DNA from: Paenibacillus sp. FSL R7-0273 | GTDB lineage: Bacteria > Bacillota > Bacilli > Paenibacillales > Paenibacillaceae | DNA: 64,000 nt | Reading direction: 5' to 3' | Assembly (NCBI RefSeq): GCF_000758625.1 | Contig: NZ_CP009283.1 | Coordinates: 879,501 to 943,500, forward strand | Part shown: piece by piece, positions 1-9,084 of the stretch | Layout: every line of letters begins with the position of its first letter | Position numbering within the stretch: the first letter of the stretch is position 1 | The notes under the pieces: generated by a model | Seen by the model: the letters and a program-made list of their open reading frames with translations, nothing else | What the model was told of the DNA's origin: nothing | The model's database searches: none | Program-made: the position numbers and the translations under genes

Positions 1-1
1 A

Positions 2-1792
2 GCACTGGGTCCCGGCTGGAATCTGGGCAATACCTTTGAGGCCAGCGGTGAGGAGACCTCCTGGGGCAACCCGCCGGTGACCAAGGCCTTTATTGACCAG
101 CTTGCCGCCGAGGGCTACAAAACAATCCGGCTTCCCATTACCTGGAGGCACCGGATGGGGGATGCCCCGGACTATGCCATCGATCCGGCCTTCATGGCGC
201 GCATTCAGGAGGTAGTTGACTGGTCGCTGGAGGCGAAAATGCATGTGATGATCAACCTCCACCACGATTCCAACTGGATTATGGACATGGCGGCGGAGCA
301 TGATGAGGTGATGGCCAGATTCAACGCCGCCTGGAAGCAGATTGCCGGCCATTTCAAGGCGTATCCGGATACCCTGATGTTCGAGAGCGTCAATGAGCCG
401 CGCTATTCCGACGACTGGAGTAAGGATGAGCCTGAATATTTCACGATGCTGGATGAGCTGAACGTCTCCTTCCACAGCATCGTCCGCAGCTCCGGCGGCA
501 ACAACGGCAAGCGTCCGCTGGTACTCTCTACCCTGACAGCCGCCCCGACCGAGGCCAGGCTGCAGGAGCTGTCCAAGACCATAAGTAAGCTCAAGGACAA
601 GCGGCTGATTGCAACATTCCATTACTACGGATATTATGCGTTCAGTGTGAACACAGCCGGCGCGATAACCTTTGATGATACCGCCAGGCAGGATTTGATT
701 CAGGCCTTCGACCGGGCATACGACATCTTTACCTCGAAGGGCATTCCGGTCATCGTCGGCGAATACGGCCTGCTGGGGTTCGATAAATCACTGGAGACGG
801 TGCAGCATGGCGAGATTCTGAAGTTTTTTGAATATATCGGCTACTATGCCCGGGAGAAAAAAATGCCGCTGCTGCTCTGGGACAACGGGCAGCACTTCGA
901 CAGGCGCACCTTCAAATGGGTGGATGAGGAGCTGCATCAGGTGATGGTGCAGGGCTGGAAGGGGCGTTCCTCCAATGCGCAAAGTGATTCGCTTTACATT
1001 AGAAAAGGCTCGCCGCTGCAGGATACCGCGCTGGAATTGAACATGAACGGCAACACCTTCAGGGAGCTGCTGGCCGGTGACAAGGTGCTTACAGAGGGCA
1101 CGGACTACAGGCTTGAGGGAGAAAAGCTGATTCTCACCCCCGCGCTGCTTGAGAGCCTGCTCACGGAGGAGTACGGGGTGAATGCGGTATTGACCGCGAA
1201 ATTTAGTGCCGGAGCTGACTGGCCCATCAAGCTGATCCATTACGATACTCCTGTTCTGCGAAGTTCGCAGGGGCCGCAAGGAATCTATTCCCTGCCGGTC
1301 CTGTTCAACGGGGACAGTCTGGCTACCCTGGAAGCAGTCTATACCGGCGGCGGCAATGCCGGTCCGGATGAGTGGACACCGTTCAAGGAATATATCCGCC
1401 ATTTCTTCCCGGATTACAAGACCGGTGAAATCAAGTTCACGGATGACTTCTGGAGCGGGGTGAAGGACGGGGAGCTGCAGCTGCGGATGCATTTCCGCAG
1501 CGGCGAAACCGTTCCTTATACGATAACCAAGGAGGGCTTCTCGATTGTTGGGGTATCTGCCGGGGATGCATTGGCAGAGGAGGCAATACAGCCGTCTCCG
1601 GCTCCGCAGCTTTCTGCTGAACCGGAGGCGTCAGCCGTTCCCGTACTGTCACCTGCCGCAGAGGAGGCCGAAGCTGTGCCGGGAAGCGGCAGCAGACTGA
1701 CGGTAATCATAGTGCTCATAACAGGATTGACTGTCCTGGCAGCGGCCGGAATCTATTGGGGCAGAAGAGGAAAACGGAAGCGCGGCAGATGA
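2..1792 (+). CDS. GH5 endo-beta-glucanase with X2 and CBM46-like modules, C-terminally membrane-anchored (5' end outside window)
   Basis: The reading frame is open from base 2, and the first visible residues (GPGWNLGNTFEA) are the typical beginning of a GH5 cellulase domain, so only the signal peptide and a short N-terminus are missing. Numbering from the Met at 77, the acid/base Glu lies in FESVNEPR (E107) and the nucleophile in VIVGEYG (E229). Residues about 303-396 look like an X2 Ig-like module and about 397-500 like a CBM46 module, the order known from Bacillus halodurans Cel5B. A Pro/Ala/Glu-rich linker leads to a C-terminal membrane segment (about 545-562) followed by Arg/Lys residues, without an LPXTG motif. 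I infer a cell-surface enzyme on beta-1,4-glucan or xyloglucan. The family is clear; the substrate is not. Confidence 0.9.
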   Translation, partial: ALGPGWNLGNTFEASGEETSWGNPPVTKAFIDQLAAEGYKTIRLPITWRHRMGDAPDYAIDPAFMARIQEVVDWSLEAKMHVMINLHHDSNWIMDMAAEHDEVMARFNAAWKQIAGHFKAYPDTLMFESVNEPRYSDDWSKDEPEYFTMLDELNVSFHSIVRSSGGNNGKRPLVLSTLTAAPTEARLQELSKTISKLKDKRLIATFHYYGYYAFSVNTAGAITFDDTARQDLIQAFDRAYDIFTSKGIPVIVGEYGLLGFDKSLETVQHGEILKFFEYIGYYAREKKMPLLLWDNGQHFDRRTFKWVDEELHQVMVQGWKGRSSNAQSDSLYIRKGSPLQDTALELNMNGNTFRELLAGDKVLTEGTDYRLEGEKLILTPALLESLLTEEYGVNAVLTAKFSAGADWPIKLIHYDTPVLRSSQGPQGIYSLPVLFNGDSLATLEAVYTGGGNAGPDEWTPFKEYIRHFFPDYKTGEIKFTDDFWSGVKDGELQLRMHFRSGETVPYTITKEGFSIVGVSAGDALAEEAIQPSPAPQLSAEPEASAVPVLSPAAEEAEAVPGSGSRLTVIIVLITGLTVLAAAGIYWGRRGKRKRGR

Positions 1793-1911
1793 TACGGCAG
1801 GGGTTCTGTTACGGGGACGGAGTAAGACCTTTTGGCTGCGCCTGATTCAAACGGTGTGAAGCGGGGCTATGGTATAGTAAGTACTAACTTATATTACATA
1901 GGAGGCCTCCC

Positions 1912-4074
1912 ATGCTGAAATCATTGCAAGCCATTGAAGCTTACCGCGAAGGCCGGCTGCAGCCTTCGGCCGGTCCGGCATGGCTTAATCTTATTGTGTC
2001 TGCCGAGATGCCGATCGTTAACCTGGAGCGGGTGGAATCGCTGCAGGAGCTGGATCAGCGCAATCCCGTGCTGGACTATGTGGAACGGAGCCTCAGGCTG
2101 CTTGACAGCCTGCAGCTGTCTTACTGGATTAAGGAGCTGGCCGAGGAGACACTGATCTGGTCAGAGACAGCCAAAGGCGGGACCCCGCGCCAGCGCCGGA
2201 GGTGGCAGGAGGAGGGCCTCAACTGCTTTGCCCATAATATAGGCTCTGCCCAGCTGTACTGGCAGCATACTGCAGAGGAGACGTTTGAGGTCGCCGGAAG
2301 GCCGCAGGCCTCTGCTCTCAGAGCGGCTGGTGTGCCGGACGCGGAAACGCTGGTCATTGTGCACCGCCTGATCGAGACGCACGGCCTGCTCGGCCAGCAG
2401 ATCCGCGGCGAGGTACCGCCGGAGGTCAACCGCCCTCTGGCGGTAATTATGGAGGAGGGGCTGCTGACCGCAGATGAGCTGGAACGGCTGCTGTTTGCGC
2501 TGAACCACTGCATTATCGGCGCCGTTTCGCCGGTGCTGTGGCAGGACGTGCGCAGCGAGATCATGGAGCTGATCGCTGCCGTCACATCCGGCGAGCCGGC
2601 TGAGCCGCTGCCGATGAAGGAGCGGCTGCGGCGCATGCGGTCCGGCCCGATTCTCCGCGGGGAGGATTTTGCAGCGGAATGGAGCCGTCTGGAGCAGGAA
2701 GGGCTGCCCGCAGAAAGGCTTGAAGAGCTGCAGCCGGCTACCTTCTGGTATGCGGAATCCGCACTGCAGACCTTCTCATTGGAGCAGTTCCTTAAGGTGC
2801 TGGCGCTGGCTGCCCGCAGCAGCAGCGGCGGCAACAGCAGCAATGGCAACGGCAATGGCCTAGGTCATCTCAGCTTTGAAGCCGTGATGAACAGCATCTA
2901 TTACGATTACAAGGGAACCAAGAAAATTAATGTATATAAGAAGCGGATTATTGAAAAATATCTGTCCGGCCTGAGCTGGAGGGATATTGCGGAGGGCAAG
3001 CTTGCCCCGGGCAATCCGCATCTGGTGCATAAGCTTCGGCGGCAGGGGCATCTGCCGGATACGGTATTTTTCGACTTCGAGTTCTCGCCTGCCGCAGAAA
3101 AGCTGATCGAATTCTGTATGGAAGCTGAGAAGTCGGTTCTGTATGAGCGGGCGGTGCTGATGCTGTTCGACCTGTTTGAGCTGCGGCGCGACGCCTTCGA
3201 CCGGTTCCATAATGAGGACAGCTATCTGAGCCAGATGAATGATACTGCAGATTATAAATCCGTCATTCTTGATTATATTACCGGCAGCACCGTGCTGGAC
3301 ATCGGACCGGGCGGCGGTGTGCTGCTTGATCTGATCGAAGAGCGGATGCCCGGGGTTACACCGGTCGGCATTGATATCTCGAGCAATGTAATTGAAGCCT
3401 TGCAGCAGCGGAAGGCCCGGGAAGGACGGCACTGGGAGGTGCTGCAGGGAGATGCGCTGAATCTGAAGGAGTACGTGGATGCGGGCAGGGTGGACACGGT
3501 TATTTTCTCGTCAATTCTGCATGAGCTATACTCCTATGTGCCGATGGATGGCCGGAAGTTTAACCACCGGACCGTTGCTGCAGCGTTAACGAGTGCTTTT
3601 GAGGTGCTGGCTGAAGGCGGAGTAATCATTATCCGTGACGGGATTATGACCGAGCCGGAAACGCAGCAGCGGAGAATCCGCTTCCTGGAGGAGAACGGGC
3701 TGGAGTGGCTGAAGCGTTATGCGGAGGATTTTGCCGGACGGGAGATTCAGTACCAGGTACTTTCAGAGCAGGAAGTACAGATGCCGGTGAACGATGCGAT
3801 GGAATTCTTATACACGTACACCTGGGGAGCCGAGGCTTACGTGCATGAGGTTCAGGAGCAGTTCGGTTACTTCACTCCGTCGCAGTATGAGGCTTTTATC
3901 CGCGAGCATTTAAGCGGCCGGGCGCAGCTTGAGGTGTTCCGCCACTATTTGCAGGAGGGCTACACCGAGGCGCTGCGCGGCCGGGTTAATGTGATGGATG
4001 AAGACGGAAACGGGGTGCCGCTGCCGGACAGCACCTGCTTTATTGTGATCCGCAAGGGGCAGGCGGCAGACTGA
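1912..4074 (+). CDS. Large class I SAM-dependent methyltransferase with unknown N-terminal half
   Basis: The ATG is preceded by GGAGGCCTCCC. The 720-aa product has a C-terminal Rossmann methyltransferase domain (about 440-640): motif I is VLDIGPGGGVLLDL, followed by VGIDIS, and an acidic/hydrophobic motif IV-like strand (VDTVIFSSILHEL). The first 300 residues are helical and I do not recognise them; a low-complexity Ser/Gly/Asn linker (about 303-320) separates them from a middle segment rich in basic and aromatic residues (about 325-430). The gene stands alone between the GH5 gene and a two-component/ABC module, and a strong hairpin follows it. Methyl acceptor and pathway are unknown. The methyltransferase fold is well supported; nothing further is. 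Confidence 0.8.
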   Translation: MLKSLQAIEAYREGRLQPSAGPAWLNLIVSAEMPIVNLERVESLQELDQRNPVLDYVERSLRLLDSLQLSYWIKELAEETLIWSETAKGGTPRQRRRWQEEGLNCFAHNIGSAQLYWQHTAEETFEVAGRPQASALRAAGVPDAETLVIVHRLIETHGLLGQQIRGEVPPEVNRPLAVIMEEGLLTADELERLLFALNHCIIGAVSPVLWQDVRSEIMELIAAVTSGEPAEPLPMKERLRRMRSGPILRGEDFAAEWSRLEQEGLPAERLEELQPATFWYAESALQTFSLEQFLKVLALAARSSSGGNSSNGNGNGLGHLSFEAVMNSIYYDYKGTKKINVYKKRIIEKYLSGLSWRDIAEGKLAPGNPHLVHKLRRQGHLPDTVFFDFEFSPAAEKLIEFCMEAEKSVLYERAVLMLFDLFELRRDAFDRFHNEDSYLSQMNDTADYKSVILDYITGSTVLDIGPGGGVLLDLIEERMPGVTPVGIDISSNVIEALQQRKAREGRHWEVLQGDALNLKEYVDAGRVDTVIFSSILHELYSYVPMDGRKFNHRTVAAALTSAFEVLAEGGVIIIRDGIMTEPETQQRRIRFLEENGLEWLKRYAEDFAGREIQYQVLSEQEVQMPVNDAMEFLYTYTWGAEAYVHEVQEQFGYFTPSQYEAFIREHLSGRAQLEVFRHYLQEGYTEALRGRVNVMDEDGNGVPLPDSTCFIVIRKGQAAD

Positions 4075-4087
4075 AACCGGTAGTTTA

Positions 4088-4155
4088 GAGCAACAATCAG
4101 GCCTGAGACTGTATTGGCATAATGCCGGTGCAGTTTCAGGCCTGTTGATTGTCCG
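4088..4155 (+). terminator. Stem-loop terminator after the methyltransferase gene
   Basis: CAATCAGGCCTGAGACTG and its near-complement CAGTTTCAGGCCTG..TGATTG form a long imperfect stem with a 3-nt bulge and a loop of about 20 nt. There is no strong T tract, so termination efficiency is uncertain. Confidence 0.5.
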
Positions 4156-4279
4156 GTCTACCAGTTAAATGGATAATACGTTAAGATTAATAGAGCAGAG
4201 CGTTCAAATGCAAATAGCACCCGCTGTAATCGAACTTGAAGTAATGGTAAGAGCAATAATCAGGCTGGAGGAAACAGAC

Positions 4280-4972
4280 ATGAACCCTAGTAATATAAAA
4301 GTGCTTGTCGTAGAAGACGATGCCGATATTAACCGGCTGCTGTGTCATATCCTTGCTGCTGAAGGATTAACCGCAATTCCGGCATTTTCGGGCAGTGAGG
4401 CGGAGCTCAGGCTGTCACTTGAAGCCTATCAGCTGGTGCTGATGGATCTGATGCTGCCCGGTATGGCAGGAGAGGCGCTGATTGGACGTATCCGCGGGCA
4501 GTCCACTGTTCCAATCATCGTCATTTCTGCAAAAAGCACGCTTGAGGATAAAGTAAGCCTGCTGCGCCATGGGGCAGATGACTATATTACCAAACCTTTT
4601 GACCAGGAAGAGGTCATGGCCAGAGTGCACGCACAGCTCCGCCGTCTGCAATATGCACCCGTACAGGAGCGGGGCGGGGAGACAGCACAGCTGCGCGGTC
4701 TGTTTATGGACAAGGGCCGGCATGAGGTTGTGCTGAACAATGAGCCGCTTGCTTTGACAAAATATGAATTTGAGATTCTGGCGCTGCTCCTGTCAAGGCC
4801 TGACCATATCTTTTCCAAAAGCGAGCTGTACCGGAATATCTGGCAAGGCACCTATCTCGGAGATGACAACACGATTAACGTACATATCAGCAATCTGCGG
4901 GCCAAATTCGCCGCGGTAACGGAAGAGGAGTATATCCGCACCGTCTGGGGAATCGGGTTCAAGCTTGTGTAG
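4280..4972 (+). CDS. OmpR/PhoB-family response regulator of an antimicrobial-peptide-type ABC module
   Basis: The start at 4280 is chosen over an upstream in-frame ATG (4169) because GGAGG lies 8 nt before it and the receiver domain starts right there (IKVLVVEDDADINRLL). The receiver has the phospho-acceptor Asp in LVLMDLMLPGM and the conserved Lys in YITKPF; residues about 130-230 form a winged-helix DNA-binding domain (TKYEFEILALLLSRP, NVHISNLRAKF). It is followed by an ABC ATPase, a permease and a sensor kinase, an arrangement known from peptide-antibiotic sensing and detoxification modules. It probably activates the promoter just upstream of the ATPase gene. Confidence 0.88.
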   Translation: MNPSNIKVLVVEDDADINRLLCHILAAEGLTAIPAFSGSEAELRLSLEAYQLVLMDLMLPGMAGEALIGRIRGQSTVPIIVISAKSTLEDKVSLLRHGADDYITKPFDQEEVMARVHAQLRRLQYAPVQERGGETAQLRGLFMDKGRHEVVLNNEPLALTKYEFEILALLLSRPDHIFSKSELYRNIWQGTYLGDDNTINVHISNLRAKFAAVTEEEYIRTVWGIGFKLV

Positions 4973-4990
4973 AGGAGCTTCTTTATCCTT

Positions 4991-5036
4991 TCTTAAGATT
5001 TCACTTAAAGCTTATTAAAAGTGGACTGGATACAAT
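4991..5036 (+). promoter_or_regulatory. Candidate response-regulator operator and promoter for the ABC genes
   Basis: Three TTAA cores (4993, 5005 and 5015) lie 10-12 bp apart, roughly one helical turn, as TCTTAAGATTT / CACTTAAAGCT / TATTAAAAGTG. A TACAAT hexamer at 5031-5036 fits a -10 box, while no good -35 box is found 17 bp upstream, as expected of an activator-dependent promoter. This fits binding of an OmpR-type dimer encoded just upstream. It is inference from pattern only. Confidence 0.45.
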
Positions 5037-5067
5037 GAAATTATCAAAGTGCAAGGGAGTCTTAGTG

Positions 5068-5991
5068 ATGATGCATTGTATACTGGAGATAGAGTCACTC
5101 GGCAAAACGTATAAGGATGTACCCGCGCTTCAGGATATTCAATTAAGTATTGCGGCAGGCGATATTGCTGCAGTCATCGGCAAGAACGGCGCAGGTAAAA
5201 CCACCCTGTTCAAATGTGTAACCGGGCAGGTGTTTCCGACCTCAGGCACAATTACCCTTTATGGAAAAAAGGATCCCGCCGGAGTAAGGCAGCAGCGCCG
5301 TAGAATCGGGGCGATGATTGAAGAACCGGCTTTTTTTCCGGATTTTACAGCCAGGCAGAACCTGGAGTATTTCCGCCAGCAGCGGGGTATTGCAGGTAAA
5401 GAAGCTATCGTGCAGGCCCTTAGGGACGTAAACCTGCTGGATACGGGTAAGAAGAAATTCAAAGCGTTCTCTCTCGGGATGAAGCAGCGTCTGGGATTGG
5501 CGCTGGCCCTGATGTCGCATCCGAACCTGCTGATTCTGGATGAGCCGACCAACGGGCTTGACCCTGAGGGGAAGGCTGAAATCAGGGAGCTGCTGCGGAC
5601 TTTAAATGAAGAGAAGAAGGTAACGATCCTGATCTCAAGTCATGTGCTGTCTGAGCTGCAAAGCGTGGCTACACGTTATATTTTTATGGACCGGGGGCGG
5701 ATCGTGGAGCAGCTGACGGCTGAGGAGCTCTTGCACAAGACACAGAGAGCTGTCGAGCTGGTTGTAGATAACAGCGGCAAAGCAGCTACAGTACTTGAGC
5801 AGCATTTTCCGGACATCCCGTACCGGATTCTGCCTGACAACCGGATCCGGCTGTCCGGCGGTACAGACAAGACAGAACAGTTGAACCGGGCGCTGTATAG
5901 CCACGGGGTCGGCGTGCGTTCGATTGCTGCCACAGGAGAAGATCTGGAAGCCTATTATCTGGGTCTGCTGGGAGGCGAGAAGCATGCTTAA
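5068..5991 (+). CDS. ABC transporter ATP-binding subunit (peptide antibiotic resistance type)
   Basis: AAGGGAG precedes ATG 5068 by 8 nt (a second ATG follows directly at 5071), so the first in-frame ATG at 5035 is unlikely. Walker A is GKNGAGKTTLFK, the ABC signature FSLGMKQRLGL, Walker B NLLILDEPTNGLDPEG, and the H-loop Ser-Ser-His follows. The C-terminal extension (about 220-307) is typical of BcrA/lantibiotic-immunity ATPases of about 300 aa. It overlaps the permease gene by 8 nt, so translation is probably coupled. The likely role is to energise export or removal of a membrane-active peptide; the substrate cannot be told from sequence. Confidence 0.9.
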   Translation: MMHCILEIESLGKTYKDVPALQDIQLSIAAGDIAAVIGKNGAGKTTLFKCVTGQVFPTSGTITLYGKKDPAGVRQQRRRIGAMIEEPAFFPDFTARQNLEYFRQQRGIAGKEAIVQALRDVNLLDTGKKKFKAFSLGMKQRLGLALALMSHPNLLILDEPTNGLDPEGKAEIRELLRTLNEEKKVTILISSHVLSELQSVATRYIFMDRGRIVEQLTAEELLHKTQRAVELVVDNSGKAATVLEQHFPDIPYRILPDNRIRLSGGTDKTEQLNRALYSHGVGVRSIAATGEDLEAYYLGLLGGEKHA

Positions 5992-6721
5992 TTTGATGAA
6001 AAGCGAGCAGTACCGCTTTGTACGGACATGGAATTATTATTACACAGGCTTGCTCTATATTCTGCTGATGGCTGCAGCAGCAATAACCCTGTATGGCTTC
6101 CAGCAGTTCGATCCCGGATTTCAATACGGTAATGAGCGTTTCTTCTACCGTAATATTCAAGCTATGATGCCGCTAATATTTCTGCTGCTCTTTACCTTCC
6201 CGCTGATTCTGATGGGCGAACATAAGCAGGTGCTTAAGAATACAGCAGCGTACGGCTACAGCAGACATCAGATTTATGCCGCTAAGCTCATGGTTACAAT
6301 GGCCGGATTTCTGTTGTTCGCACTTGCCCTGACGGGGGTGTCGGTTTTGTTTGGAGCGGCTCTGCTGAACCGCAGCCATGAGCATGCACTGGCGGAGTAC
6401 AGCAAAAGCCTGCTCAGCGTGCTGCCCGTAATGATCGCCGGTATCACTACCTACTATTGTCTGGCAGCGGTGATGAAGAAGAATACGCAGATTATGATCG
6501 CTTATTTGCTGATCTATTTCCTGCCCCATTATATTCTGGGTGCCCTTAAAGGCAAATTTGCCTGGGCAGCATGGCTTTACAGCCATAACCCTGTCTACTA
6601 TTTATTCAACCTTTATAAAGAAATGACTTATCCCGCCTGGGAGCCCTGGGTGTCAGGAGCAGCTTATACACTGATTTTTTGCGCGCTGGGCCTGTATCTA
6701 TTTAATAAAGAAGAATTCTGA
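5984..6721 (+). CDS. ABC transporter permease (ABC-2 / lantibiotic-immunity type)
   Basis: The start at 5984 has GGGAGGCGAG 5-10 nt upstream inside the preceding gene. The 245-aa product is very hydrophobic with about six membrane segments (first in YYYTGLLYILLMAAAAITL, last in GAAYTLIFCALGLYLF) and a long soluble stretch between the first two. It lacks an ATPase domain and pairs with the overlapping ATPase gene. Size and topology match BcrB/MutE/EpiE-like permeases. Its place between response regulator, ATPase and kinase genes suggests a peptide stress module. Confidence 0.8.
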   Translation: MLNLMKSEQYRFVRTWNYYYTGLLYILLMAAAAITLYGFQQFDPGFQYGNERFFYRNIQAMMPLIFLLLFTFPLILMGEHKQVLKNTAAYGYSRHQIYAAKLMVTMAGFLLFALALTGVSVLFGAALLNRSHEHALAEYSKSLLSVLPVMIAGITTYYCLAAVMKKNTQIMIAYLLIYFLPHYILGALKGKFAWAAWLYSHNPVYYLFNLYKEMTYPAWEPWVSGAAYTLIFCALGLYLFNKEEF

Positions 6722-6766
6722 CCATAGCAGTCATCTGCACGCTGGTCTAAGGAGGGAGGAGGAGGC

Positions 6767-7669
6767 ATGCACCCGGCTATTGCCATTCTGTTAGCGCTGG
6801 CTGCTGTCTTCCTGCTGATAGCGTATCTGCTGCAGCGGCACAGCATCATTCAGGTTAGACGGCAGCTTGCAGATGCAGACTCTCCTTCTGTACACCACCT
6901 TCATCTAAAGCTGCCGCTGCCCGGCCGTGAAATGGAGCAGCTGGTGGCAGCTGTCAACGGGCAGCTGGAGCAGCGCAGGAAGGAGCAGGTCCTTCATCGC
7001 TCAAGGGAGCGCGCTGTTAAGGAGGAGATTGCAAACCTTTCACATGATTTACGGACCCCGCTAACCTCACTGCAGGGCTATGCCCATCTGCTGAGGGATC
7101 CTGCTGTACCGGCGGCGGAGCGGGAGGAGTATCTGGCGATTATCCTGCGCAAGCTGGACGTAATGAATAATATTGTGGAATCCTTCTATGAATTGTCGAG
7201 TATAGATTCCGGAGATTATCCTTTGGATAGGCAGCCGCAATATCTGTACAGCCTGCTCACAGAAGTGATTCTGGCGTTCCACACAGATCTTGTGCGGAAG
7301 AACATTGAAGTTCAGCTCAATCTGGAGGAGTCGGTGAGGATGATTCCGCTGGATGAAAAAGCAATGATCCGCATCTTTTCCAATGTGCTGCAGAACGTGC
7401 TGCGCTACGGTAAAAGCCGGCTCGCAATCTCTCTGTTTACAGAAGCAGATAAGGTGAAAATGGTGTTCGCGAACGATACGGAGCATATCCGCAGGCAGGA
7501 TCTGCCCCGGCTGTTCGAACGGACCTACACCACTGATCCTTCACGCTCAAGCGGCCAGCTCGGACTGGGCCTTGCGATTGTGAAGCAGCTGGTGGAGAAG
7601 CAGGGAGGCAGCCTTGAGGCCGAACTTAACCATGGAGAGTTTCAGCTGATTCTTACATTTGGGGAATAA
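6767..7669 (+). CDS. Sensor histidine kinase with one N-terminal membrane segment
   Basis: AAGGAGGGAGGAGG precedes the ATG. Residues about 4-24 form a single membrane segment with almost no extracellular part; then comes a coiled linker, the dimerisation/phospho-acceptor motif (NLSHDLRTPLTSLQGY, His in position) and a HATPase domain with N box (IFSNVLQNVLRYG) and G box (QLGLGLAIVKQLV). A kinase without an extracellular sensor domain in an ABC operon often senses through its transporter partner. Cognate response regulator is the gene at 4280. An orphan kinase near 46 kb has the same architecture. Confidence 0.88.
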   Translation: MHPAIAILLALAAVFLLIAYLLQRHSIIQVRRQLADADSPSVHHLHLKLPLPGREMEQLVAAVNGQLEQRRKEQVLHRSRERAVKEEIANLSHDLRTPLTSLQGYAHLLRDPAVPAAEREEYLAIILRKLDVMNNIVESFYELSSIDSGDYPLDRQPQYLYSLLTEVILAFHTDLVRKNIEVQLNLEESVRMIPLDEKAMIRIFSNVLQNVLRYGKSRLAISLFTEADKVKMVFANDTEHIRRQDLPRLFERTYTTDPSRSSGQLGLGLAIVKQLVEKQGGSLEAELNHGEFQLILTFGE

Positions 7670-7673
7670 TAGA

Positions 7674-7697
7674 AGGGAGCCGCAGCTGCGGCTCCCT
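7674..7697. terminator. Perfect 24-bp palindrome, bidirectional terminator
   Basis: AGGGAGCCGCAGCTGCGGCTCCCT is an uninterrupted palindrome between two convergent genes and can form a GC-rich hairpin on either strand. T-rich sequence follows weakly on the plus strand. Confidence 0.65.
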
Positions 7698-7725
7698 TTA
7701 CTGTCCTCAGATGCAGGACCAGTGT

Positions 7726-8076
7726 TTATTTTAGCGTAACATCCAGCGAACTGATTTTACCCTTACGAATCCTGAAGTCATGTCTGAACAGCTGCGGGGC
7801 GGGCACCCGGTTCCGGTTAAATTCGCCCTCCATCTCTGCAGTTACAGCGATCCTGTCTCCGGACTCCTCGATTTCATTAATGGTGAAGCGGACCTTGGCG
7901 GAGAACAGCTCTGCTTCGCCCCAGGCCTGGATGGCCTCTTTGCCCTGAATCTGCTTTCCGTTATCCCTGACTACGGCTTCTTCAGCGAACAAATCGATAA
8001 AAGCCTCCGGCTGATATTGGTTGATCGTATTGTAATATTCCTGTACTTCACTCGGCATAGTGACATGCTGGTTCAT
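7726..8076 (-). CDS. SnoaL-like / NTF2-fold protein
   Basis: The 116-aa product has the SnoaL-like pattern: N-terminal helix YYNTINQYQPEAFIDLFAEE, then VVRDNGKQIQGKEAIQAW and beta strands with IAVTAEMEGEF and FRHDFRIRKGKISSLDV. The start has AGGAGG 8 nt upstream. Proteins of this fold bind or isomerise small ligands, but no catalytic residues can be assigned. It is convergent with the kinase gene and lies downstream of an AraC regulator on the same strand. Confidence 0.7.
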   Translation of the reverse strand: MNQHVTMPSEVQEYYNTINQYQPEAFIDLFAEEAVVRDNGKQIQGKEAIQAWGEAELFSAKVRFTINEIEESGDRIAVTAEMEGEFNRNRVPAPQLFRHDFRIRKGKISSLDVTLK

Positions 8077-8166
8077 GGGATCTGCCTCCTGTAAGTAAAT
8101 TTACCGGACGGGCGGACCCGTCCTTACAGGTACTTAACCGTATCGGGGAAGCGGTAAGCAGCTTTC

Positions 8167-9084
8167 TTACGGATGCAGCTGTCCCACACCCGCGATCTGC
8201 ACCGCCTCTTTACGGAACTCCGAAGGCGAGCAGTTCATTGCTTTGCGGAACACTTTAATGAAATAGCTTACGTTATCAAAGCCGACCTCCAGTGCGATGT
8301 CGGAGATTTTACGTTCAGTCTGCTGCAGCAGGGAAGCCGCCTGGCGGATGCGGTAGGAGTTAATATAATCCACCGGCGTTTTACGGGTCATGGCCTTGAA
8401 GAAACGGCAGAACTGGCCTTCGCTCATCGGAATCAGCCCCGACAGGTCACTGGTGCGGATGGGCTCCTTATAGTTCTCCTGAATATACAGGATAACCTTT
8501 TTAAGCCGGTTAACCTTGGCGTTATCCGCACCCGGCGACAGGCTATGGTTCACGGAACGGTCCGGTGCGGCAATCTGTGACAGCATAATCAGCAGGGTTC
8601 CTTTCATAAAGGCCTCAAATCCGGGCATTTTATTAGCATATGCGTCCATCATCCGCTCCAGCTGCAGCAGGAGCTCCTGCTGCCAGGGGATAGCCGGTGT
8701 AATATGGCGGGGAAAGCTCTGGCGCTTCTCCTGAAGCGGCAGAATAACCGTCTGCTGAATCGTATCGTACTGGGCACTGGCCAGCAGATCCGGATGAAAT
8801 ACCAGCGCGCAGAAGCGGCAAGGGCCTTCCTTCAGGACATGGGCGGCATGAATATCCCCTGACTCGATGAACACAGCTTCGCCCGCGCGGAGCGGGGAAT
8901 AATCGGTATCCACCTGGAACAGGATTTCCCCCTCAAGCAGCATAAAAAACTCTGCCTCCTCATGCCAGTGGGTATCAAGAATGTGGGTTCCGGCCGGAAG
9001 CTCGATCCAGTAGGCGGCCAGCGGAAACATGACATCGCCGTGTGCGCGGTCTTCTTTTAGCAATCGCTCTGATGTGCGGTCCAT
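8167..9084 (-). CDS. AraC-family regulator with N-terminal cupin, divergent from alpha-xylosidase
   Basis: The start at 9084 is chosen because AAGGAGG lies 7 nt upstream. The N-terminal half is a cupin (THWHEEAEFFMLLEGEILFQ, then FIESGDIHAAHVL), the usual sugar-sensing fold. The C-terminal 100 residues carry two helix-turn-helix motifs (IRTSDLSGLIPMSEGQFCRF and ISDIALEVGFDNVSYFIKVF). It is transcribed away from the alpha-xylosidase gene across 128 bp, so control of that gene by a xylosyl oligosaccharide is a reasonable inference. Confidence 0.88.
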   Translation of the reverse strand: MDRTSERLLKEDRAHGDVMFPLAAYWIELPAGTHILDTHWHEEAEFFMLLEGEILFQVDTDYSPLRAGEAVFIESGDIHAAHVLKEGPCRFCALVFHPDLLASAQYDTIQQTVILPLQEKRQSFPRHITPAIPWQQELLLQLERMMDAYANKMPGFEAFMKGTLLIMLSQIAAPDRSVNHSLSPGADNAKVNRLKKVILYIQENYKEPIRTSDLSGLIPMSEGQFCRFFKAMTRKTPVDYINSYRIRQAASLLQQTERKISDIALEVGFDNVSYFIKVFRKAMNCSPSEFRKEAVQIAGVGQLHP

